Shown: positions 21,773 to 26,625 of the stretch, piece by piece
Layout: each line of letters begins with the position of its first letter
How positions within the stretch are numbered: the stretch's first letter is position 1
Position numbers and translations under genes: made by a program
The notes under the pieces: generated by a model
What the model was told of the DNA's origin: nothing
What the model saw: the letters and a program-made list of their open reading frames with translations, nothing else
Databases searched by the model: none
IMG/VR virus record: IMGVR_UViG_3300020437_000915
Coordinates: 1-26,625 of that record
Length of the DNA stretch: 26,625 nucleotides
Reading direction: 5' to 3' (one strand)
Source: a virus

Positions 21773-22432
21773 TTATTTAGACAGAAAATGAAGAAATGGA
21801 AATGGACATTTTTTGGTTTCAGAAAATAATTTGTTTCCTTCTTTATAATCTTTATTTTTTGATAGATGAAATTTTAATTTAGACGCTCTAGTTCTTTCTT
21901 TTAATATAACTCCACTGTTTAAATCAGGAGATAAAAAAGTTATTCTGAATAGAGGATCACCTTTTTTGATAATAAGAGGTTTAGTTTTGTCCACTAGTCT
22001 AGTTGCCAAACTAGTATCCCTACTCCAATTAGATATGTTAAACCATCCTTCAACTACAGTAAAATTATTGTTCAAGGAAGTTAATGGATGAGAACTATAA
22101 TCCATCCAAACATCAGGTTCATTTGTCCAGAGAGCAAAATTACAAATTTCCAACTGAAAAACTAATTCAGTAGGATGGTCAGGATCTGTTACGTTCACTG
22201 AGTTAATACAATCAGGATCAGATGACCACATAGTACCATTATCAAATCCTAGTTTAAAATTTACAGGAGAATATCCAACAAAGGTTCTGTTTTTTCTGTG
22301 TTTAAAAACAGGACATTTATTATATTGTTGTGTTTTATCGACACTATCATATTCCCTGACAAGCAATTTCATTTTGTCAGGGTTATCTCCAGTAGATATG
22401 TAATTGACTTTAAAACTCTTCTGCTTTGACAT
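21773..22432 (-). CDS. Unknown protein in a separate two-gene unit
   Basis: 219 residues: MSKQKSFKVNYISTGDNPDK, a beta-rich middle (VFQLEICNFALWTNEPDVWM, TVVEGWFNISNWSRD), then KTKPLIIKKGDPLFRITFLS and a basic C-terminus. The motif of a tryptophan-containing strand followed by IIKKGDPLFRI recalls small cyanophage proteins annotated only as DUFs (perhaps DUF6065), but I am not certain. No membrane helix or catalytic motif is visible. It overlaps the upstream gene by 23 nt, has a terminator right after its stop, and is separated by promoter and terminator from the sugar genes on both sides. Confidence 0.75.
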   Translation of the reverse strand: MSKQKSFKVNYISTGDNPDKMKLLVREYDSVDKTQQYNKCPVFKHRKNRTFVGYSPVNFKLGFDNGTMWSSDPDCINSVNVTDPDHPTELVFQLEICNFALWTNEPDVWMDYSSHPLTSLNNNFTVVEGWFNISNWSRDTSLATRLVDKTKPLIIKKGDPLFRITFLSPDLNSGVILKERTRASKLKFHLSKNKDYKEGNKLFSETKKCPFPFLHFLSK

Positions 22433-22655
22433 GATCTTTTACATAGCAAGGAACACCTGCAGGATCTAACCATTTAGTATACTCAAAGTCTTCAATAGCA
22501 GTTTTCATTTGCATGAAGTTATCACACAAGTACATGTCCTTGTATCCATTGTGGTTGTTCCACTTTTGAATACGATAATCTGGATGTCCATTCTCTAAGA
22601 GATCAGGCATTTTTATATACCTGTATGGATCATTTTGACATAATACTTCGATCAT
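22410..22655 (-). CDS. Unknown 81-residue protein, first gene after a strong promoter
   Basis: Opens MIEVLCQNDPYRYIKMPDLL and is rich in aromatic residues (PDYRIQKWNNHNGYKDMY, FEYTKWLDPAG), with three cysteines and no membrane helix. The leader is only about 17 nt and lacks a ribosome binding site. With the following gene it forms a compact, probably early-expressed unit. Family not recognised. Confidence 0.7.
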   Translation of the reverse strand: MIEVLCQNDPYRYIKMPDLLENGHPDYRIQKWNNHNGYKDMYLCDNFMQMKTAIEDFEYTKWLDPAGVPCYVKDHVKAEEF

Positions 22656-22677
22656 TGGTTTGTTTGTTTCTATAATA

Positions 22678-22706
22678 ATTATAGAATTAACTTAGTGATA
22701 AGTCAA
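22678..22706 (-). promoter_or_regulatory. Strong sigma70-type promoter for the two-gene unit
   Basis: The minus strand reads TTGACT (22706-22701), 17 nt, then TATAAT (22683-22678). It lies between the rmlB-type gene and the 81-residue gene, with the -10 box 23 nt before that ATG. No hairpin and no late-type box accompany it. Confidence 0.8.
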
Positions 22707-22718
22707 TAGATCCAATCT

Positions 22719-23684
22719 TTAAAGTGGCACATTAATAGTACCGTAGTAACGAGACAGATACCATTGTATTGTAGAGTTAATATTTTCTAACCATTTGTCA
22801 CCAGGTTTCCAACCTATTGCATTAGTAAGTTTAGAATGATCCATGGCATAGCGTTTGTCATGACCAGGTCGATCAGCAGTAACACCAATAAGATCATGTG
22901 ACTTACCTAGGATATCTAATATATCTTTTACAACATCCTTATTTTTCTTCTCACATGAACCACCAATATTAAATGTATCATTCATGATACCTTGTTCATA
23001 TAACATCCAGATTGCTTCACAATGGTCTTTGACATATAACCAATCTCTGATCTGATCTCCACCACCATGCATGTAGGTAGTTCTATCATTAATAGCATTT
23101 GTGATAGTAAGAGGAATCAGTTTCTCAGGATGTTGTCTAGGTCCATAATTATTAGAACAGTTTGTTATAAGATATGGAACTCCATAAGTGTTATGCCATG
23201 CTTTAACAAAATAATCTGACGCTGCTTTACTTGCAGAGTATGGATTTCTAGGATTGTATAGGGTTTCTTCTGTGAATATATTTGGGTCATCATATTCTAG
23301 TGATCCAAATACTTCATCAGTAGAGATATGATGGAACTTGTCTACAACATCTCTACTAGCATTCAATAAATTAATTGTACCTAAAATATTTGCCTGAATA
23401 AATGGTCGATAGTTTTTAATAGAATTATCTACATGACTTTCTGCAGCAAAATGAAAGACTATGTTAGGTTTATATGAAACAAATAATTCATCAACCGCTT
23501 GTTCATCAGCAATATCAATCTCAATAAACTTGACTCTTTTATTATCGACTAGTTTATCAATATATTTAATATCAGATGCATAAGTGAGATTATCTACAAT
23601 AACAATCTCGTCATCAGTTTTCTTGTGAATGTAATGTAAAAAATTACTGCCTATAAAACCAGCAGCACCTGTAACTAAAATCAT
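22719..23684 (-). CDS. rfbB: dTDP-glucose 4,6-dehydratase
   Basis: 321 residues. ILVTGAAGFIGSNFL is the NAD loop; AAESHVDNSI (80-89), HHISTDEVFGSLEY with the catalytic Asp-Glu pair (Thr122-Asp123-Glu124), NPYSASKAASDYFV with Tyr149 and Lys153, and NNYGPRQHPEKLIP are the family blocks. It converts dTDP-glucose to dTDP-4-keto-6-deoxyglucose, the entry to rhamnose and other 6-deoxy sugars. No RmlA, RmlC or RmlD is in the window, so host enzymes or genes outside it would have to supply substrate and later steps. It is slightly shorter than the 350-360 residues of enterobacterial RmlB. Confidence 0.93.
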   Translation of the reverse strand: MILVTGAAGFIGSNFLHYIHKKTDDEIVIVDNLTYASDIKYIDKLVDNKRVKFIEIDIADEQAVDELFVSYKPNIVFHFAAESHVDNSIKNYRPFIQANILGTINLLNASRDVVDKFHHISTDEVFGSLEYDDPNIFTEETLYNPRNPYSASKAASDYFVKAWHNTYGVPYLITNCSNNYGPRQHPEKLIPLTITNAINDRTTYMHGGGDQIRDWLYVKDHCEAIWMLYEQGIMNDTFNIGGSCEKKNKDVVKDILDILGKSHDLIGVTADRPGHDKRYAMDHSKLTNAIGWKPGDKWLENINSTIQWYLSRYYGTINVPL

Positions 23685-23685
23685 T

Positions 23686-24381
23686 TTAATGTTTTTGGGA
23701 TTGTCTAATGTACTCTATGTAATCAGCATCACTGGGAAGGTCTGCTTTACCCTCATTGATTGCTTGTTGTAACCATGTAGTTATAACATATTTACATCCG
23801 TTTTTTGGCACTCTTCCTTTGTGAATCCAATGATGACCTGATGGGAAAAATGCAATCTTTCCTGTTTTAGGTATTATTTTGTGCCAATAAAAATCAGTTT
23901 CTCCTTCTTCAAAGTCATCATTAAGATATATTAAACAACTGAATGCTCTTTGTCTAGTTTTTCTATCGTCATCTAATCGATCAAAGTGCCAGTCAAACCA
24001 ACCATCATCACTATCATACTTTACAATAGAATATCCTTCATCTACATATATGAAATTTGACATTAAGTTTTCTGGAACATCTTTCTCTTGGTTCTTTTCC
24101 CATTCACTATCAAACATTTTATTAATGTCCCAATGATATTGAGCAAAGAACTTATTAATTTTTTGCTCAATTAAAGCATCAACTGGAGCATCAAAAGGTA
24201 CAGTCAGTTGTCTAGACTTTCTAGAATCTGATACTGACTCTAAATTATTATGATGATGAGCAGTGTATACTTCAGAACTGAAAGACTGTGCTACATTGTC
24301 TTCATAAAATTCAATGATTAAATCACATTCATCTTTTGTAAATGCGATATACTCCTTAATATAATCACTTAATTGGTTCAT
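23686..24381 (-). CDS. 2OG-Fe(II) oxygenase, prolyl 4-hydroxylase-like
   Basis: 231 residues. FDWHFDRLDDD has the HxD iron ligands (His132, Asp134); FFPSGHHWIHKGRVPKNGCKYVITTW has the distal His187 and the 2OG-binding Lys197, the spacing seen in prolyl 4-hydroxylase alpha-subunit homologues. RAFSCLIYLNDDFEEGETDF is the family's core strand. Such proteins are common in T4-like cyanophages, where the substrate is unknown. Ends 1 nt before the rmlB-type gene's ATG and overlaps the cupin gene by 4 nt. Confidence 0.92.
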   Translation of the reverse strand: MNQLSDYIKEYIAFTKDECDLIIEFYEDNVAQSFSSEVYTAHHHNNLESVSDSRKSRQLTVPFDAPVDALIEQKINKFFAQYHWDINKMFDSEWEKNQEKDVPENLMSNFIYVDEGYSIVKYDSDDGWFDWHFDRLDDDRKTRQRAFSCLIYLNDDFEEGETDFYWHKIIPKTGKIAFFPSGHHWIHKGRVPKNGCKYVITTWLQQAINEGKADLPSDADYIEYIRQSQKH

Positions 24382-24770
24382 ACTGTGATTTCTCTTTGTT
24401 CACCTAATTCTATAGGACTTATCTTTTCTATTCTACCATAATCATCTTCAAGACGCACTATATCTTCTTCTTCACACTTTCCTATTTGCACTTCGATGAA
24501 TACTAAACCATCATCTCCTGCAGTTGCCCTATGCATATGTTTCTTTGGGATGTGGAATCGGTCACCAACAGCACAAGGTTTTATTATTCCAACTTTCAGT
24601 GGAGGAGCAGTTGCTACAGTGCCAGATCCCTCAACAATAACCCAGTCTTCAGAACGATTATTATGATATTGTAATGAGAACTGTTGATTAGGATTCAAAG
24701 TAATTTTCTTGACTTTGTATTCAGGTTCATCAAGTAGAACTTCGTACTTCCCCCAAGGTTTTTCCATCAT
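24378..24770 (-). CDS. Mannose-6-phosphate isomerase type II-like cupin
   Basis: 130 residues. KPWGKYEVLLDEPEYKVKKI (4-23), LNPNQQFSLQYHNNRSEDWV with the metal-binding His, VEGSGTVA and FIEVQIGKCEEEDIVRLEDD match the C-terminal isomerase domain of ManC/AlgA bifunctional enzymes. The guanylyltransferase half is missing; it is a stand-alone cupin. It would interconvert fructose-6-phosphate and mannose-6-phosphate, feeding GDP-mannose, the substrate of the epimerase at 20584. MEK at 24767 is an alternative start. Confidence 0.9.
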   Translation of the reverse strand: MMEKPWGKYEVLLDEPEYKVKKITLNPNQQFSLQYHNNRSEDWVIVEGSGTVATAPPLKVGIIKPCAVGDRFHIPKKHMHRATAGDDGLVFIEVQIGKCEEEDIVRLEDDYGRIEKISPIELGEQREITV

Positions 24771-24903
24771 GTTTTTTTGAATCAGTCCAGTATTCTTTAT
24801 ATAGGGTTTGATTTTTACCTTCTATTTTCTTCTCTAATGCTTCTAATCTTTCTATAATTTCATCGTATTTTCTATCAGTATGTGAATAATAATCTCCTGA
24901 CAT
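24730..24903 (-). CDS. 57-residue coiled-coil protein
   Basis: MSGDYYSHTDRKYDEIIERL followed by EALEKKIEGKN, a heptad-like helix (about residues 11-30). A very strong AAGGAGG ribosome binding site (6 nt before the ATG) marks the start, so this is very likely a real gene although it overlaps the cupin gene by 41 nt. Function unknown. Confidence 0.72.
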   Translation of the reverse strand: MSGDYYSHTDRKYDEIIERLEALEKKIEGKNQTLYKEYWTDSKKHDGKTLGEVRSST

Positions 24904-24911
24904 AATCCTCC

Positions 24912-25088
24912 TTAGTTTTGCTTAATATCCCAATGCCATTTGATAGCCTTGATGTGGTCAAACGTATCTTCCATATATGTTCTATCGCCAATGTCATACT
25001 TTCTTTCACATAGAAAGTTTCTCATCTGTTGTATACTGTCAAAAGTTCCGACGTGATCGTAGTTTTCGTTATACAGGACGTATTGCAT
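24912..25088 (-). CDS. 58-residue small soluble protein
   Basis: MQYVLYNENYDHVGTFDSIQ, then QMRNFLCERKYDIGDRTYME and WHWDIKQN. A mixed helix/strand protein with many aromatic residues, no membrane segment and no recognised motif. It is the first gene after the composite early/late promoter at 25108-25141, and the stop lies within the ribosome binding site of the next gene. Confidence 0.7.
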   Translation of the reverse strand: MQYVLYNENYDHVGTFDSIQQMRNFLCERKYDIGDRTYMEDTFDHIKAIKWHWDIKQN

Positions 25089-25107
25089 AGGAAGTGGGGA
25101 TGTGTAG

Positions 25108-25115
25108 TATTTATT
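25108..25115 (-). promoter_or_regulatory. Late-type promoter box
   Basis: The minus strand reads AATAAATA, sharing three bases with the TACAAT -10 box of the adjacent sigma70-type promoter (TACAATAAATA), the same layout as upstream of psbA. Confidence 0.45.
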
Positions 25116-25141
25116 GTATCAGGATTTCAACATATTGTCAA
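25113..25141 (-). promoter_or_regulatory. Sigma70-type promoter, 25.1 kb
   Basis: The minus strand reads TTGACA (25141-25136), 17 nt, then TACAAT (25118-25113), partly inside the 3' end of the upstream oxygenase gene and 25 nt before the ATG at 25088. Confidence 0.7.
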
Positions 25142-25640
25142 CAATTTTATAGTTAATTCCGAGTGATGTTCTCAGTTGGTCGGTCATTCTATTGGGAGGA
25201 AATCCTTGATGTTGCCATAAGGCAGGTATTAATACAGATCTATTGGGTTTATATGTAATGTAATGAAGTTTACCTTTATCATCTTCACATACAAACTCTC
25301 CTCCCCATTCAGCATTCCATTCAGAGTTAGTGAATAAAACCAAAGTTAAATCACCAGGATCAGTATGGAACATAGATGTTTGATTTGTTACTTGCCCGTT
25401 ACAAAGTACTCTTTCAATAGTTAAATTAGATTTTACTACTCTTTGTACTTTTAATTTTAAGTAATCAGCGACTTCAATAAATTCAGGACTTGAAGACCAG
25501 AGAATATTTTTGGAAAAACTTAAACAACATTCGTCATAAGTTTTATTGTTTAGAACCCAACCTTCTTGCCAGTGCATAAATTCATACACTTTCCAAAACA
25601 TATTTTTTGGTATAGAATCCTCAATTACATAAGGAAACAT
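25119..25640 (-). CDS. 2OG-Fe(II) oxygenase
   Basis: 173 residues. MFHTDPGDLTLVLF (90-103) provides His92 and Asp94; SVLIPALWQHQGFPPNR provides the distal His144; LRTSLGINYK supplies Arg157 for 2-oxoglutarate. WNAEWGGEFVCEDDKG is the typical family strand pair. This is the short phage form without extra domains. Substrate unknown. It lies downstream of the 56-residue ORF and contains the promoter for the next unit at its 3' end. Confidence 0.88.
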   Translation of the reverse strand: MFPYVIEDSIPKNMFWKVYEFMHWQEGWVLNNKTYDECCLSFSKNILWSSSPEFIEVADYLKLKVQRVVKSNLTIERVLCNGQVTNQTSMFHTDPGDLTLVLFTNSEWNAEWGGEFVCEDDKGKLHYITYKPNRSVLIPALWQHQGFPPNRMTDQLRTSLGINYKIVDNMLKS

Positions 25641-25644
25641 AAAA

Positions 25645-25815
25645 TTATTGTTGCTTGTTACACTCTAGCATATGTTCTACTGTATTTGCAACATCGTTCA
25701 TTGCATGTTTTAACACTGGGTGTTGTCCTGACTCCTGTAACATATTTTCCGAATCATCACATAGAGTCCATCTCCATTGACTTAGTTTGTCTGAATACCA
25801 TAGATTAATCTTCAT
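25645..25815 (-). CDS. 56-residue small protein between two oxygenases
   Basis: MKINLWYSDKLSQWRWTLCD, then DSENMLQESGQHPVLKHAMN and a helical end (DVANTVEHMLECNKQQ). Two cysteines, no membrane helix. It overlaps the upstream oxygenase by 11 nt. The family is not recognised; position and a clean frame support it. Confidence 0.65.
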   Translation of the reverse strand: MKINLWYSDKLSQWRWTLCDDSENMLQESGQHPVLKHAMNDVANTVEHMLECNKQQ

Positions 25816-26335
25816 ACTCGTCGTAGTCTTTATCTTGCCCCCAAATCTGAATAGTATATCTTAAATCAGTAGAATAGGGTGACACAGCTGTTACCATATG
25901 TAGTTCATGCTCATCATTCAAAACCATATTATTTCGTTCTGGTAACAAAGCATTCCACTCTTGTCCTGAGTTTTTTTTATCTTTGTATAGAAAAATTCCA
26001 CCGTTTTCAGGTTCCCATCTTTCATTTAGATATATTGTTGCACCAAATATTTTATCTTCATCATCATGAACAGCAATACCAGAGAGTTGTTGCCAAATAT
26101 AATATTGCAAATAGTATACGTTACATTCTGGTATAAGTGGTTTGATCTCTTTTAAAATTTTTTCTTTCATTTCCCCTTCAATAGTTCTTGATAAACAATT
26201 TGAAAAGAAACCTGTTGTCAATCCATAACGCCAGGCAAAACTAGATTTCCATGCTTCCTCATCATGTGCTTCAGATATGTCCATACGAATATCTGAGAGC
26301 AAGTTTTCTGTAAGTACATTGTTAAAAATTTTCAT
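25805..26335 (-). CDS. 2OG-Fe(II) oxygenase
   Basis: 176 residues. SGIAVHDDEDKIFGATIYLN carries His90 and Asp92; HELHMVTAVSPYSTDLRYTI carries the distal His146 and Arg159. WEPENGGIFLYKD is the family's central strand block. It is close in length to the oxygenase at 25119 but differs clearly in sequence, so the two are not a recent duplication. Its ATG overlaps the stop of the nuclease gene (ATGA). Substrate unknown. Confidence 0.88.
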   Translation of the reverse strand: MKIFNNVLTENLLSDIRMDISEAHDEEAWKSSFAWRYGLTTGFFSNCLSRTIEGEMKEKILKEIKPLIPECNVYYLQYYIWQQLSGIAVHDDEDKIFGATIYLNERWEPENGGIFLYKDKKNSGQEWNALLPERNNMVLNDEHELHMVTAVSPYSTDLRYTIQIWGQDKDYDEYED

Positions 26336-26625
26336 TCAAAGTTTCCATAATCTTTTTTCATGTAACGTCCGAGGATGTTGCTATTGTAATACTTTGGTGT
26401 CCCATCGTCAAGTGATTCTGTCAGGACATCATTAAGAAACAGTTGTCTTGTCTCTTCGTAGTTTACTTTTCCAAGGGTTGTGTGGAGGGATATGATTTCT
26501 CTTCGGAAATTATCTCTACCGTATTCTTTAATGTCTTGTTTAAGTTCGTCAGAGCTTCCGTAATACCGCTTCCAGTCAGACTCTGACGTAACACGTCGCT
26601 TGCCTCCTTTAGGTTTTCGTTTCTG
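26332..26625 (-). CDS. SegE-like GIY-YIG nuclease domain protein, C-terminal part
   Basis: 97 C-terminal residues of a gene entering from the right edge. KRRVTSESDWKRYYGSSDEL, IKEYGRDNFRREIISLHTTL, NYEETRQLFLNDVLTE and PKYYNSNILGRYMKKDY match the SegE-type GIY-YIG domain of T4-like phages; the GIY-YIG strands themselves would lie further upstream. In T4, Seg proteins are homing endonucleases, but the cyanophage version need not be one and may act in genome metabolism. Rich in Lys and Arg, as for a DNA-binding protein. Confidence 0.75.
   Translation of the reverse strand, partial: QKRKPKGGKRRVTSESDWKRYYGSSDELKQDIKEYGRDNFRREIISLHTTLGKVNYEETRQLFLNDVLTESLDDGTPKYYNSNILGRYMKKDYGNFE

Noticed and set aside
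25805-26335. Duplication of the two oxygenases at 25119 and 25805.
   Set aside because: Outside the HxD, distal His and Arg residues the two proteins share little sequence, so a recent tandem duplication is not supported.
1-26625. Host cyanobacterial genomic island instead of phage.
   Set aside because: Minimal 35-42 residue Hli proteins, talC, psbA with coupled mini-ORF, phage-type oxygenases, a SegE-like domain and late-type promoter boxes together favour a T4-like cyanophage, although no structural gene is in view.

Overview
The window reads as part of a marine cyanophage genome, most likely a T4-like cyanomyovirus infecting Prochlorococcus or Synechococcus. The reasons are the AT-rich sequence, dense packing with 1-44 nt overlaps between genes, an uninterrupted psbA (photosystem II D1), four short high-light-inducible (hli) genes, a talC-type transaldolase, several 2OG-Fe(II) oxygenases, a SegE-like GIY-YIG nuclease fragment, a dense set of tiny membrane proteins and late-promoter-like NATAAATA boxes. 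No capsid, tail, portal, terminase or replication gene is visible, so the assignment rests on this auxiliary gene set. I see no tRNA, CRISPR array, insertion sequence or integrase.

Region 1 (1-5410, all minus strand) holds host-metabolism genes. From right to left: a consensus early promoter (5382-5410) drives an hli/microprotein/peroxiredoxin operon (5354 to 3442); a second promoter (3394-3422) and a structured leader precede psbA and a coupled 30-residue membrane ORF; a third promoter (1996-2024) drives a 44-residue ORF, talC, two single-helix membrane proteins and the start of a glycine decarboxylase (gcvP) that runs off the left edge. Together these would keep photosystem II working, scavenge peroxide and redirect carbon flux during infection.

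Region 2 (5481-7114, plus strand) is the only plus-strand block: three consecutive genes for exported Ser/Thr/Gly-rich proteins of unknown function, divergent from the hli operon. Region 3 (7115-9275, minus) is a set of six membrane proteins behind a late-type promoter box, possibly virion or lysis related.

Region 4 (9267-21714, minus) is a continuous run of overlapping genes for nucleotide-sugar and glycan synthesis: a GDP-mannose 3,5-epimerase, two further SDR enzymes, an RfbH-type 3-dehydratase, a sugar O-methyltransferase, a 2OG-Fe(II) oxygenase and eight glycosyltransferase-like proteins (GT25, two GT2-like, two GT11-like, GT17, a DUF5672 protein and one unassigned). A promoter interleaved with a terminator (21738-21772) starts it. 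Upstream are two unknown genes with their own promoter (22678-22706), then dTDP-glucose 4,6-dehydratase, a mannose-6-phosphate isomerase-type cupin, three more 2OG-Fe(II) oxygenases, several small ORFs and the partial GIY-YIG nuclease (22719-26625). The whole block could build a phage-specified sugar and attach it to host lipopolysaccharide or to virion proteins.

The most notable points are the phage-borne GDP-mannose 3,5-epimerase beside fucosyltransferase-like GTs (a possible L-galactose route), the exported-protein trio, gcvP, and repeated promoter designs: promoters interleaved with terminators at three operon junctions, and a composite early/late promoter (TTGACA-N17-TAYAATAAATA) at two sites.
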